From: Paenalkalicoccus suaedae
GTDB taxonomy: Bacteria > Bacillota > Bacilli > Bacillales > Salisediminibacteriaceae
Reading direction: 5' to 3'
Length of the DNA stretch: 64,000 nucleotides
Assembly: GCF_006965545.2 (NCBI RefSeq)
Contig: NZ_CP041372.2
Coordinates: 2,604,001 to 2,668,000, forward strand
The notes under the pieces were generated by a model. The model was not told the DNA's origin. It saw only the letters and a list, made by a program, of their open reading frames with translations, and searched no databases. Position 1 is the first letter of the stretch; the number at the start of each line of letters is the position of its first letter. The position numbers and the translations under genes are program-made. Below are positions 9,131 through 18,009 of this stretch, piece by piece.

Positions 9131-9304
9131 TTATCCTGTTTTAATTTTTGATTATCCGGTGGTGTGCCGCGATTATCCGAAAATGTGCGCTCATTATCCA
9201 CTTTTACCCTTTGATTATCCGGAAATGGCCTCCCATTATCCGCGTTCACCCTTCGATTATCCGAAAATGTGCTCCCATTATCCGAATCTTCCCCTAACCG
9301 ATCC
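9131..9304 (+). repeat. Phased tandem array A: TTATCC keyword every 21 bp
   Basis: TTATCC occurs at 9131, 9152, 9173, 9194, 9215, 9236, 9257 and 9278, exactly 21 bp apart, with a decayed ninth copy (GATCC) at 9299. From the third copy on, the base before ATTATCC alternates G and C, so the unit is a 42-bp dimer: GATTATCCG then about AAAATGTGC, followed by CATTATCC then a CCC-rich half. The array fills the convergent gap between ytpI and ytoI and starts 39 bp past the ytpI terminator. The 21-bp pitch leaves one frame open by chance; I do not read it as a gene. Confidence 0.95.
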
Positions 9305-9309
9305 GTTTC

Positions 9310-10617
9310 TTATCGATCAATTAACTGCGCCATCAGCATCGCTTTCCCAACCATTTGATCTTCATGATAAATTTCTACATCTACTTTACCAAACTTCCGT
9401 CCAACCTCTAATACGTTAGGATGGATGTGTATAGACGCATCTATTTGCACGGGCTTGATAAAAAAGATGGTCATGTTTTCGACGACTAAGTCACCCTTTT
9501 TAAAACGACGGAGCGCTCTACTTGCCGCTTCAGACATAATGGTTGTCATCACTCCATAAGAGATGGTACCAAGGTGACTCGTCATTTGAGGCGTAACGTC
9601 AAGCTTAAATCGAGTTTCTTTTGTAGTAGAAACATCCTCTAAATGCCTTGTTACTAAATCCTCGATCGTGTCTCCAACATGTGGCTGGCGTTGCACCATT
9701 TGAAGCGCTTTTAAAACATCCTGACGGCTAATGATACCTATTAGCTTTTTAGACGTACCAATTACCGGTAAGAGCTCAATACCCTCCCACACCATCATAT
9801 GAGCGGCTGATGCAACAGACGTCTTCTCCGTTGCTACGATCGGCTGCTTTGTCATCACTTTTTCGATCTCTAGGTGAAGCGCCGATCCTATAATATCCTT
9901 CGATGTCACGATTCCTTGAATACGTCCCGCTTCATCAATGACCGGATAGCGACTGTGCCCTGTTGCTTTATTTAACTCGTGATACGTGCTTACGTGTTGG
10001 TCTGTCGTTAAATAGCTTGTTTGCGTGATCGGAATTAAGATGTCTTCAACAGAGAGAATCTCTTTTTTTATTAACTGATCATAAATAGCTCGGTTAATCA
10101 TCGTAGCAACGGTAAATGTATCATAAGATGTGGATATAATAGGGAGTTGAAGCTCGTCTGCTAACTTTTTGACTTCTTCAGATGTATCGAATCCTCCTGT
10201 AACAAGGACAGCAGATCCCGCTTTTAACGCTAACTCGTGAACGGTGTCTCGATTCCCAACAATCAAGAGGTTGTTGGCTTCCACGTATCTCATCATGGCG
10301 TCAGCCTTCATGGCACCAATTACAAATTTATTTAACGTCTTATAAAGTCCGTTACGCCCTCCAAGTACTGTGCCCTCCACAATATTGACAACTTCCGCAA
10401 ATGTAAGACGTTCAATGTTTTCTTTTATTTTTTTTTCGATTCGAATCGTTCCAACTCGCTCAATCGTGCTCACTAGTCCTTGATTCTCAGCATCTTTAAT
10501 AGCTCGATACGCCGTACCTTCACTCACTTGAAGTATTTTTGCAATATGACGAACGGATATTTTATTCCCTACTTCTAAGGTTCGGATATGCTGTAATATT
10601 TGTTCATGCTTTGTCAT
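9310..10617 (-). CDS. ytoI: YtoI: HTH, DRTGG, CBS-pair and hotdog-domain protein
   Basis: A 435-residue multidomain protein of unknown physiological role, conserved in Bacillus. In order: a winged-helix N terminus (VRHIAKILQVSEGTAYRAIKDAENQGLV), a DRTGG domain (about 70-185), two CBS motifs (about 190-305) that probably bind an adenine nucleotide, and a C-terminal thioesterase-like hotdog domain. The domain set suggests a nucleotide-sensing regulator. I chose the ATG at 10617 because AAGGGAG lies 11 nt upstream; the GTG at 10629 would touch that site. Its 3' end abuts repeat array A. Confidence 0.9.
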   Translation of the reverse strand: MTKHEQILQHIRTLEVGNKISVRHIAKILQVSEGTAYRAIKDAENQGLVSTIERVGTIRIEKKIKENIERLTFAEVVNIVEGTVLGGRNGLYKTLNKFVIGAMKADAMMRYVEANNLLIVGNRDTVHELALKAGSAVLVTGGFDTSEEVKKLADELQLPIISTSYDTFTVATMINRAIYDQLIKKEILSVEDILIPITQTSYLTTDQHVSTYHELNKATGHSRYPVIDEAGRIQGIVTSKDIIGSALHLEIEKVMTKQPIVATEKTSVASAAHMMVWEGIELLPVIGTSKKLIGIISRQDVLKALQMVQRQPHVGDTIEDLVTRHLEDVSTTKETRFKLDVTPQMTSHLGTISYGVMTTIMSEAASRALRRFKKGDLVVENMTIFFIKPVQIDASIHIHPNVLEVGRKFGKVDVEIYHEDQMVGKAMLMAQLIDR

Positions 10618-10849
10618 TGTAAGGCGCACTCCCTTGTTTGAAAACTGTTTATACTCCTGATAATTTCTGTACTACTACAAGTATAGACGTAGAAGGAAGG
10701 TTCTTCAAGTCAGTTATTCAGTAAAACTAGTACTAAATACATGTTATTTGAGATTTTTACAGGTTTTTCTTAAAAATTTGATATAGTAAGTATAATAATG
10801 GGTATTAGTAGAATGGAAGACGTTTACATATAGAAAGGGGATGAGGATA

Positions 10850-11512
10850 ATGAAGGCATCCATCCTGATTATTATTATAGGAATACTAGCAGGCTGTTCG
10901 GAGTCAAGCACATCCATTAACACTCCCTCTCAGGTTGAACCAGAGACAGTTGAGCTCATCTTAGACAACGATCAGCAAGTACTCGATGAAATAGATTATC
11001 AAATCTTTACGGACGAAGCAGTAGAAGTGTTTAATAGTATGATCCCATATCAATCAGAGCAATCTGATCAGATTCGAAAATGGTTTATCAGGTACTACAT
11101 CCAAATGAAAGAAGCAGGAGAGGTATGGTCTCCTGATGAGATGATGACGCTAGCTCAAGAACGAACGATGTATGAACATGAGTGGAAGCAATTAGCGAAA
11201 ACAAACTATGAGATTGAATTAACAGAAGACTCTATTGAGCAACAGGCGTCTTATGCATATGATCTTTATCAAGATAGTCCGCCGGCTTCAGCTGTCGGAA
11301 TGGCAAACTCACTTCAGCTATCATTAGAAGATTTTTTTAAAGAGTTTGATCGCGACCATGCTGAACGGACAGTCATTTGGAAAGAACTTTACCCTATTTT
11401 ACAAGCCAAGTATAGAGAAGAGGATGGCGTAGATTTAGATACAGTAGCAATCGCTCAACGCTACTCTGAAGAGGTCTTAGAATCTTTATCTACCCGTGCA
11501 ACAAACTCATAA
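10850..11512 (+). CDS. Putative lipoprotein of unknown function
   Basis: A 220-residue protein with a lipoprotein signal: short basic start, hydrophobic run and lipobox LAGC with Cys16 as the lipidation site. The mature part is acidic and largely helical (many Glu and Gln), with no motif I recognise. The ATG at 10850 is 9 nt after AAAGGGG; an ATG at 10841 touches that site and is unlikely. It is a single-gene unit closed by a strong bidirectional terminator. Confidence 0.75.
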   Translation: MKASILIIIIGILAGCSESSTSINTPSQVEPETVELILDNDQQVLDEIDYQIFTDEAVEVFNSMIPYQSEQSDQIRKWFIRYYIQMKEAGEVWSPDEMMTLAQERTMYEHEWKQLAKTNYEIELTEDSIEQQASYAYDLYQDSPPASAVGMANSLQLSLEDFFKEFDRDHAERTVIWKELYPILQAKYREEDGVDLDTVAIAQRYSEEVLESLSTRATNS

Positions 11513-11547
11513 AAAGCTAGTGCCTGAAATGAAGGCACTAGCTTTTT
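11511..11547. terminator. Bidirectional terminator between lipoprotein gene and ytkL
   Basis: AAAAAGCTAGTGCCT and AGGCACTAGCTTTTT form a perfect 15-bp stem with a 7-nt loop. Runs of A and T on the two sides let it serve both convergent genes. It starts within the stop codon of the lipoprotein gene. Confidence 0.9.
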
Positions 11548-11551
11548 ATTG

Positions 11552-12235
11552 TTACAAATCGATTGAATCTCCAGCTTTTAGTACAATTCCTTCACTGGTT
11601 GATAGCTGATTAATAAAGTCAGCTGGATTTTGTTCGATCTGCGGAAACGTATTGTAGTGAATTGGTACAACTTTTTTGGCCTTTACCCATTCAGCAGCAA
11701 GCGCTGCATCTCTTGGTCCCATCGTAAAATTGTCTCCTATAGGAAGAAATGCAAGATCTACCTCGTATTGCTCGCCAATCAATTTTAAGTCGGAGAACAA
11801 CCCAGTATCTCCTGCATGGTAAATGGTTTTACCTTCCGCGGTGAATAAAATTCCTGCTGGCATTCCAGTATAGACAATTTTTTGATTATCTTCTTCCGTG
11901 TAGGAAGATCCGTGAAAGGCTTGCGTTAGTTGCACACGACCGAATCCAAAGTCATAGCCTCCACCAATCGCCAAAGGATGTGCATTAACTCCTTGCCAAC
12001 CTAAGTAAGTAGCAAGCTCAAATGGAGCAACAACTAACGCATCGTTGCGCTTTGCCATCTCGACAGTATCACCAACGTGATCGTTGTGGCCATGTGTTAA
12101 AAGAATGACATCTGCCTTTGTATCATCTGCATGTAAGTCCGTTTCACCGTTACCTGTTATGAAAGGATCAATATAAATATTTGTTCCGTTTGTTTCGATT
12201 TTTACGACAGAATGACCATGATACGATACTTTCAT
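11552..12235 (-). CDS. ytkL: Metal-dependent hydrolase YtkL (UPF0173)
   Basis: A 227-residue metallo-beta-lactamase-fold hydrolase. The metal motif is [10 protein letters not shown] near residues 47-56, with further ligand regions at YHAGDTG and VPIHYNTFP. The substrate is not known. The start has GGAGAGGG upstream. Its length fits the UPF0173 family. It is divergent from the M24 peptidase gene. Confidence 0.92.
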   Translation of the reverse strand: MKVSYHGHSVVKIETNGTNIYIDPFITGNGETDLHADDTKADVILLTHGHNDHVGDTVEMAKRNDALVVAPFELATYLGWQGVNAHPLAIGGGYDFGFGRVQLTQAFHGSSYTEEDNQKIVYTGMPAGILFTAEGKTIYHAGDTGLFSDLKLIGEQYEVDLAFLPIGDNFTMGPRDAALAAEWVKAKKVVPIHYNTFPQIEQNPADFINQLSTSEGIVLKAGDSIDL

Positions 12236-12354
12236 GAATAACCCTCTCCTTCAAAATATGGTACGTGCTCACCTAGTCCTTTACCCGAATCGTCTTAAAA
12301 TAAGCACAATATGTGTTAAGATGTGACTATATACATATGGAGAGGATGGTCCTT

Positions 12355-13446
12355 GTGACGACACTAAATAAGCTACAACACGTTTTACAGTCAACAAATA
12401 CAGATGCTGTACTTCTTCAATCACAGTCAAATGTTTTTTACGCCACAGGTTTTAATGCAAACCCTCACGAACGCTTAATCGGAGTTTTTATTTTTAAAGA
12501 CCATGAGCCAATTCTGATCTGCCCCTCTATGGAGGTCAATCAAATTAGCGACGTATTTAAAGGTGAGATTATTGGTTACAAAGATACACAAAATCCATGG
12601 GATTTGTTAAAAGAACGACTTCAAGATGTTCAGCTTTCGAGCATTGCTCTTGAAGGCGGGATTAGCTGGAGTAGATACCGATCACTCTCTGCCCTTTATC
12701 CTGATGCTTCCTATACCGAATTTGATGCGACACTTCAGCAGCTTCGTCAAGTAAAATCGGATGAAGAGATCACTATTATGCGTGAAGCTTGTAAGCTAGC
12801 TGATTTAGGTGTACAAATTGGAATTGATGCTCTTCGCACAGGCGTGACAGAAACGGAGGTAATCGCGCACATCGAGCACCAGTTAAAGACTCACGGTGTT
12901 CGCGCAATGTCCTTTAGTACTCTCGTTCTTTTCGGCGAAAAAGCAGGTGATCCTCACGGCAATCCTGGAGACAGAAAGCTTCAGCCAGGAGATGCGGTAT
13001 TATTTGACTTAGGAGTCATTCATAAAGGATATTGCTCCGATATCTCACGCACTGTGTTTTACGGGCATGCGAGTGAGGAGCAAACGAACATCTATACAAC
13101 CGTTTTAGAAGCGCAGCAAAAAGCCCTCGAGCATAGTGCTCCAGGACGAGCGTTAAAAGAATTGGACATTCTTGCACGTACACATATAGCTGAAGCAGGC
13201 TATGGCGACTTCTTCCCACACCGGTTAGGTCATGGGCTAGGTATTGACGTGCATGAAGCACCTTATGTGACAGAAACGAACGAGCAAGTATTAGAGCCTG
13301 GGTTTACTTTTACAATCGAACCAGGTATATATGTACCAAACAAAGCGGGCGTTCGTATTGAAGATGATGTCCTTGTAACAGAATCTGGTTATGAGACGTT
13401 AACCTCGTTTACGAAGGAATTAACGGTGGTGAAGGAACGAGTCTAG
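12355..13446 (+). CDS. M24-family Xaa-Pro dipeptidase/aminopeptidase
   Basis: A 363-residue pita-bread metallopeptidase, predicted to release the residue before proline from peptides in the cytosol. It has a creatinase-like N-terminal domain and the five metal ligands: Asp in LFDLGVIHKG, Asp in CSDISRT, His in HRLGHGLGIDVHE, Glu in FTIEPGIY and Glu in GVRIEDDVLV. I chose the GTG at 12355, which has GGAGAGGA at good spacing; an ATG at 12313 has none. It resembles B. subtilis YkvY and YqhT, and I cannot say which is the orthologue. Confidence 0.9.
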   Translation: MTTLNKLQHVLQSTNTDAVLLQSQSNVFYATGFNANPHERLIGVFIFKDHEPILICPSMEVNQISDVFKGEIIGYKDTQNPWDLLKERLQDVQLSSIALEGGISWSRYRSLSALYPDASYTEFDATLQQLRQVKSDEEITIMREACKLADLGVQIGIDALRTGVTETEVIAHIEHQLKTHGVRAMSFSTLVLFGEKAGDPHGNPGDRKLQPGDAVLFDLGVIHKGYCSDISRTVFYGHASEEQTNIYTTVLEAQQKALEHSAPGRALKELDILARTHIAEAGYGDFFPHRLGHGLGIDVHEAPYVTETNEQVLEPGFTFTIEPGIYVPNKAGVRIEDDVLVTESGYETLTSFTKELTVVKERV

Positions 13447-13537
13447 GGGTACCAGGCACCTGGCGCAAACCGTCGAAATACGTTGGACTTACTTTAATCT
13501 TTAATAAATAAGATAATCACATAGTTACCCACCACAC

Positions 13538-13576
13538 AAGGGGCGGTCTCATCAGTTTAGGATGATACCGCTCCTT
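13538..13576. terminator. Hairpin between M24 peptidase and small ORF
   Basis: AAGGGGCGGT at 13538-13547 pairs with ACCGCTCCTT at 13567-13576, and inner CATC with GATG, around a 7-nt loop. T runs are short on both sides, so strength is uncertain; it serves two convergent genes. Confidence 0.55.
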
Positions 13577-13580
13577 TAGG

Positions 13581-13913
13581 TTATTCCTCGTCTTTTTGCC
13601 ATGACCAAATGAACTCTTCTTTGTCTTTGGTCACTTTCTTTACGAGTATAGACGTCATAGAAGGATACAGTTCCCGGACTGCTTCTAGTGAAGCTGACGT
13701 ATACGCACCATCTGGGAGGCTTTCCATTATTTCTTCAAAGGATTTTACAGCACGCTCATCTCGGTAAATAGAAGAGCCTTCTTCAAACTCGATTTTATTT
13801 GGGTTTTGATATTCCCACTCTACCTGCTTATCCTCCATCATCAACGTAATATCTATCGAACTAAATGGATAAAGACCTATTGTCGTTGCAACCAATAAAA
13901 AAAGCATTCTCAT
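13581..13913 (-). CDS. Small secreted or anchored protein of unknown function
   Basis: A protein of about 110 residues with an N-terminal hydrophobic segment (MLFLLVATTIGLYPF) and a mainly acidic remainder. I recognise no domain. The ATG at 13913 lies 8 nt after the AGG of GAGGTG; an ATG one codon upstream and a GTG at 13922 inside the ribosome site are less likely. It starts 35 bp after ytkK ends on the same strand, so it may be cotranscribed with ytkK. Confidence 0.65.
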   Translation of the reverse strand: MRMLFLLVATTIGLYPFSSIDITLMMEDKQVEWEYQNPNKIEFEEGSSIYRDERAVKSFEEIMESLPDGAYTSASLEAVRELYPSMTSILVKKVTKDKEEFIWSWQKDEE

Positions 13914-13948
13914 CATGATCACCTCATGAGTAGAATGCCCATTACTCG

Positions 13949-14707
13949 TTACTTTATTCGATTTTTATGCAAGACGTCGAGCCCACCTGTTACTTCGATA
14001 ACAGAGCCTGTCATTAACCCCGCTTTTTCGTCTGCTAAAAATAAAACAGCGCGAGAGATATCTTCCCCTGTACCTGAACGTCCTACTGGTGTTTTACCAT
14101 CATCCGTAGCGTCTTCAATGTTTGCTTCTTTCATCTCCCCTAAAATCTCGCCAGGACAAATCATATTTGCCGTAATGCCATTTGAAGCTTCTTCAATTGA
14201 AATTGATTTTGTTAAAGAAGCAAGTCCAACCTTGGCTGCAGCAAACGGGGCGCGGTAAAGCCACCCTGGTGTATGCATAACGTCTTGGAAACCAAAGGTG
14301 ATGATACGACCAAACTTCTGCTTACGCATAATAGGAATCGTTTGTTTAAGTAAATAAAATGCTGCGTTTAAATTACCATTTATCATGGCATGCCAGTCTT
14401 CTTCCTCGTAATCTGCAAGAGTTGCGTGTTCAAAAATATAAGGACCAGCGTTTAACACTAACACATCAATGCGCCCAAACGAGTTGTAGGCTTTATCGAT
14501 TAGTGTGATAAGATCTTCTTTTTGTTGTACATCTCCTTGGACAAGTTGAATATGGTCTTTGTAAGGAGCAAGATCATGAAGAAGCTTTTCAGCTGCTTCT
14601 TTGTCCGACCTGTATTGAACTGTGACTGAATATCCTTCTTTTAATAGTGCTTCTGTCGTTTTCCGCCCAAGACCTTTCGATCCTGCTGTAATTACTGCGT
14701 GGCGCAT
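13949..14707 (-). CDS. ytkK: SDR-family protein YtkK with atypical active site
   Basis: A 252-residue short-chain dehydrogenase/reductase. The NAD(P) motif AGSKGLG (residues 9-15) and LNAGPY (NNAG position, 85-90) are present. The usual catalytic Tyr of YxxxK is Phe155 (FAAAK, Lys159), and the Ser of the catalytic triad is missing around 138-142 (TFGFQ). As I recall it, B. subtilis YtkK has the same changes, so this is a family trait and not decay; the protein may bind a cofactor without classical reductase chemistry. The start is the ATG at 14707, 8 nt after GAGGTG. Confidence 0.88.
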   Translation of the reverse strand: MRHAVITAGSKGLGRKTTEALLKEGYSVTVQYRSDKEAAEKLLHDLAPYKDHIQLVQGDVQQKEDLITLIDKAYNSFGRIDVLVLNAGPYIFEHATLADYEEEDWHAMINGNLNAAFYLLKQTIPIMRKQKFGRIITFGFQDVMHTPGWLYRAPFAAAKVGLASLTKSISIEEASNGITANMICPGEILGEMKEANIEDATDDGKTPVGRSGTGEDISRAVLFLADEKAGLMTGSVIEVTGGLDVLHKNRIK

Positions 14708-14839
14708 CAATCCATCACCTCATTAAATGTGTCTGGCTAGTTCATTTGGCATCTCTATTTACTAGTATAATTGCTCTGGTATATGAAGTAAAAAATTCTG
14801 ATCTTAAGTTAGAGGAAATACTCATTTTTTCTTCTTCTA

Positions 14840-14869
14840 TTGACCTAATGAAAGCGTTATCTTTATAAT
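14840..14869 (+). promoter_or_regulatory. Sigma-A promoter with embedded cre site for the stress protein gene
   Basis: TTGACC at 14840-14845 and TATAAT at 14864-14869, 18 bp apart. Between them, 14849-14862, TGAAAGCGTTATCT matches 13 of 14 positions of the CcpA consensus TGWNANCGNTNWCA. A CcpA dimer bound there would cover the promoter and repress it on preferred sugars. ccpA itself is at 47907. Confidence 0.7.
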
Positions 14870-14907
14870 TAAGGTATCAATCATCACCAATAAAGGAGGA
14901 GATTCTA

Positions 14908-15372
14908 ATGCCAGTTCGTTACAAGACAATACTTGTTGCCGTGGACGGATCACAAGAAGCGAAACGAGCGTTTAAGAAAGCAGTTCTCCTAGCTTTAGAT
15001 CATGATGCTACTTTACTACTGACTCACATTGTTGATACAAGAACATTCGCTTCTGTCGAACACTACGACCGCACCATTTTTACCGAAGCAGAAATGTACG
15101 CAAAAAAAATGTTAGCGGAGTATAAGGATTTAGCAAAAGAAAAAGGATTAAGCAATGTATCCATGGTGATTGATTACGGTTCTCCCAAGGTAAAAATAGC
15201 GAAAGACGTCGCAGTTAAACATAACGTTGATTTAATTGTTACTGGTGCTACTGGCTTAAATGCTGTCGAACGCTTCCTCATTGGTAGTGTATCCGAGCAC
15301 ATCACCAGATACGCAAAATGCGACGTACTTATCGTTCGTTCGGAATGTGAGGACAATCCGTTAAACGATTAA
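14908..15372 (+). CDS. Universal stress protein (UspA family)
   Basis: A 154-residue single-domain UspA-fold protein. The ATP-binding signature G-2X-G-9X-G-S is present in GATGLNAVERFLIGSVSEH, and the first strand reads ILVAVDGSQEAKRA. It is probably an ATP-binding cytosolic stress or starvation factor; the exact role is not known. AAAGGAGGAG precedes the ATG. The promoter carries a near-consensus cre site, which points to expression when glucose is absent. A GCTGGGACA-type terminator and array B follow. Confidence 0.92.
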   Translation: MPVRYKTILVAVDGSQEAKRAFKKAVLLALDHDATLLLTHIVDTRTFASVEHYDRTIFTEAEMYAKKMLAEYKDLAKEKGLSNVSMVIDYGSPKVKIAKDVAVKHNVDLIVTGATGLNAVERFLIGSVSEHITRYAKCDVLIVRSECEDNPLND

Positions 15373-15380
15373 ATACACGG

Positions 15381-15416
15381 ATGCTGGGACAGAGATGAGT
15401 GTCTCAGCATTTTTTT
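15381..15416 (+). terminator. GCTGGGACA-type terminator after usp
   Basis: ATGCTGGGACA (15381-15391) pairs with TGTCTCAGCAT (15400-15410) around an 8-nt loop, with one G-U pair and a run of seven T. It is the same type as the terminators at 9048, 40983 and 52091. Confidence 0.88.
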
Positions 15417-15466
15417 ATGTATCTCTATAGAATGGGAGAAAAGTGGCGCTTTTTGGGATGATGTTA

Positions 15467-15616
15467 TGCATATGAAGTCTTTAAATGTGCATTTTTTTGA
15501 CCGCGTGCATTCTTACCCGCGCTGTCTGCATTCACACCCCGTTCGTCTGCATTTATTTTGGCTATGTGCATTTCTTCGTCCACTACGTGCATTTCTTCAT
15601 CCAAGGCGGCGTGCTC
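15467..15616 (+). repeat. Phased tandem array B: TGCAT keyword about every 21 bp
   Basis: TGCAT, usually GTGCATT, occurs at 15467, 15488, 15506, 15527, 15548, 15567 and 15588 (steps 21, 18, 21, 21, 19, 21), with a decayed TGCTC at 15612. The intervening bases are T- and C-rich and poorly conserved. The array begins about 50 bp past the usp terminator and ends just before the 3' end of the convergent HTH gene. Confidence 0.85.
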
Positions 15617-15631
15617 TTTTCCTTTACTACA

Positions 15632-16486
15632 CTACCGATCAAGCCACGAGCCAGTTTGTGCATGCATACGCGTTATTTGAGCCGTTACTCGTTGCACAGC
15701 ACTAAAAATATAGCTATACAAATTACGAACTTTGTTACGCTTTAGATTAAAGATACACCCTCTAAGAGCATCCATATAGAGTCCTTCATTCTCTTCGATC
15801 GTCACTTCGCTTGAAATGCTTGCCTTCGCACGGAAAATAACACCGATTAGTGTGTACATATCCTTCACATGAAAAATCTTCAACATATTGTAAAGTGCTT
15901 TTGGAATACTATTTTTTAAATGACTTCCACTGACTTCTTCTTCATGGACAATCCCCGTATCTCTTTTTGTTTTAGTATTAGATTGTTTTTCACGTTTTAT
16001 TAACCTAGACATATTGTCCTCTGACTGATGATTCGCTTCTGCCTGAGGTAGTAATACTTCTTCTTTTTGATAGGGTAAAATCACAAAGATATTTGCCCCT
16101 CTCTTTGCCTTACGATCAGCCGTTAACGAATAGGTTTCCACAATCGCTACTATCCCGAGCTTAACTAAGGTAGCAATGTATCGACTAATGGATCTCGTCG
16201 TTACTTCTAATTCATCCGCAAGTGTAGCAGCTTTCCGCCAACAAACCCCTCTATGCGTATCAAACGCAGAATAGCGAGATAAGAGTCGCAGAAATTGGCG
16301 TTCTGTGCGACCTAGCTTCGTATATGTAAGATAGTGACTCACTGTATCATTAAGTTCGTCCAACGTTTCAAAACGACTAAATTGTCTAAGCTTCGTGTAC
16401 TCATTCGCTTGCATCATTACCTTTGTTGCACTCATTATGGTAGCCCCCAATCTTATAAGAGAAGTAGCGTTATAGCAACTAACCAT
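15632..16486 (-). CDS. Helix-turn-helix domain protein
   Basis: A 284-residue soluble protein with a winged-helix segment around residues 85-135 (LGRTERQFLRLLSRYSA ... KAATLADELEVTTRSISRYIATLVKLGIV). The rest is charged and low in conserved motifs. It resembles a group of Bacillus HTH proteins that I recall as beginning MSATK. The ATG at 16486 has GGAGAG at ideal spacing; an internal ATG at 16435 would give that MSATK start with a weaker GGGGG site, and I cannot decide between them. Targets and role are unknown. Confidence 0.8.
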   Translation of the reverse strand: MVSCYNATSLIRLGATIMSATKVMMQANEYTKLRQFSRFETLDELNDTVSHYLTYTKLGRTERQFLRLLSRYSAFDTHRGVCWRKAATLADELEVTTRSISRYIATLVKLGIVAIVETYSLTADRKAKRGANIFVILPYQKEEVLLPQAEANHQSEDNMSRLIKREKQSNTKTKRDTGIVHEEEVSGSHLKNSIPKALYNMLKIFHVKDMYTLIGVIFRAKASISSEVTIEENEGLYMDALRGCIFNLKRNKVRNLYSYIFSAVQRVTAQITRMHAQTGSWLDR

Positions 16487-16714
16487 ATAAACCGCTCTCC
16501 AACACATAAGTACATCTCTTTATCGTTTTTGGGGGAGCAATTGCCTCTTTTTTTAAGAAAAATCAAGAAACCTGTAAGAGCACGATGTGTTCTTTCCACC
16601 CGCTTTATCGTTTTTAGGTAGTGTTGTGACGAAGGAATCCTTTATTATTGCAAAAGAAAATGCTTCTCCTCCTCCAAACCCACCTGCAAAAATAGAATCC
16701 TCATCGTTTCCAAA
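16487..16714. other. Intergenic stretch without a recognised gene
   Basis: About 230 bp between the HTH gene start and the ackA terminator. It must hold the HTH gene promoter on the minus strand, but I see no clear -35/-10 pair, repeat or RNA. Confidence 0.5.
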
Positions 16715-16748
16715 ACAAAAAAGCCTCCCCTCACTCGCGTGAGAGAAG
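16715..16748 (-). terminator. ackA terminator
   Basis: On the minus strand CTTCTCTCAC, a GCGA tetraloop and GTGAGGGGAG form a 10-bp stem with two G-U pairs, followed by GC and a run of six T. Confidence 0.85.
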
Positions 16749-16759
16749 ACCATTATAAG

Positions 16760-17959
16760 TTAAGCAAACGATTTAGACGCTAGACGTACTGTGTCACGTG
16801 CAATCATTACTTCTTCGTTCGTAGGGATAACAATAACTTTTACCGGTGAATGAGGGTAGTTAATAAACGCTTCCTCACCGCGGATTTTGTTAAGTGCTGG
16901 ATCCCAGTAAACGCCCATAAATTCAAGACCTTTTAATACTTGGCTACGGATAAACTCACTGTTTTCACCAATACCAGCCGTGAAGATGATTGCATCAAGG
17001 CCGTGCATACGCGCAGCATAAGAGCCAATGTACTTGTGAATGCGAGATGTGAATACATCTAGAGCAAGCTTCGCACGATCGTTGCCGTCATTAGACTCGA
17101 GCTCAATGTCACGTAGGTCACTGGAGAAACCAGATAACGCAAGCATACCACTCTTCTTGTTTAACACATCCATGACTTCCTCAGCAGATAGGTCCGCTTT
17201 AGACATGATGTATGGGATTAGGGCCGGGTCAATATTACCTGAACGAGTTCCCATTGTTACACCAGCAAGTGGTGTGAAGCCCATGGACGTATCGATCGAT
17301 TCTCCGCCTTGGATGGCTGCGATAGAAGCACCGTTACCAAGGTGACAAGATAGTAAACGTAGGTTATCAACTGGACGACCAAGCATTTCTGCAGCTCGCT
17401 CCGATACATACTTGTGAGAAGTACCGTGGAAACCGTACTTACGAATTCCGTATTTCTCATAGTACTCGTAAGGTAAGCTGTATAGGTACGATTCTTCCGG
17501 CATTGTTTGGTGGAAGGCTGTATCAAATACGGCTACTGCAGGTACGTTTGGTAGTACTTCGCGGAATGCGTTAATTCCTGTTAGGTTAGCTGGGTTATGA
17601 AGTGGTGCAAGCTCGGACACTTCTTCGATTCCATTAATAACATCGTCTGTAATTAATACAGAGTCGTTAAACTTCTCTCCGCCGTGAACGACACGGTGAC
17701 CAATTCCTTCGATTTCATCTAGAGAATTAATAATGGAGTACTTTGTAAGCTTGTCGAGAAGAATTTTAACCGCTTCTGCATGGTCAAGAATGTCAGCAAC
17801 CTCTTTTTTCTTCTCGCCATCGACTTCGATCGTAAAGATAGAATCGTTCATTCCGATCCGCTCAACAATTCCCTTCGTTACGACTTCTTCACTAGGCATT
17901 TCTAGTAGCTGAAACTTTAAAGATGAGCTACCGGCATTGATTGCCATGATTTTTGACAT
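16760..17959 (-). CDS. ackA: Acetate kinase
   Basis: Converts acetyl phosphate and ADP to acetate and ATP, the last step of overflow acetate production. The 399-residue protein has the acetate kinase signatures [15 protein letters not shown] at the N terminus, [27 protein letters not shown] and the C-terminal GIGENS. The start has GGAG upstream. It follows ytxK as in other Bacillus, but a 225-bp gap with its own promoter and a possible cre separates them. Confidence 0.98.
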   Translation of the reverse strand: MSKIMAINAGSSSLKFQLLEMPSEEVVTKGIVERIGMNDSIFTIEVDGEKKKEVADILDHAEAVKILLDKLTKYSIINSLDEIEGIGHRVVHGGEKFNDSVLITDDVINGIEEVSELAPLHNPANLTGINAFREVLPNVPAVAVFDTAFHQTMPEESYLYSLPYEYYEKYGIRKYGFHGTSHKYVSERAAEMLGRPVDNLRLLSCHLGNGASIAAIQGGESIDTSMGFTPLAGVTMGTRSGNIDPALIPYIMSKADLSAEEVMDVLNKKSGMLALSGFSSDLRDIELESNDGNDRAKLALDVFTSRIHKYIGSYAARMHGLDAIIFTAGIGENSEFIRSQVLKGLEFMGVYWDPALNKIRGEEAFINYPHSPVKVIVIPTNEEVMIARDTVRLASKSFA

Positions 17960-18009
17960 CGTTACATCGCTCCTTCATTCGTTTAAAAATCCGATTTAGA
18001 CTCTCCATT

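Noticed and set aside
9036-9419. ORF with DYP/HYP repeats
   Set aside because: It starts inside the ytpI stop, runs through a terminator and array A and into ytoI; the open frame is due to the 21-bp step.
13452-13463. CCAGGCACCTGG palindrome after the M24 peptidase gene
   Set aside because: A single copy of a small palindrome common in Bacillus intergenic DNA; no T run and no second copy here.
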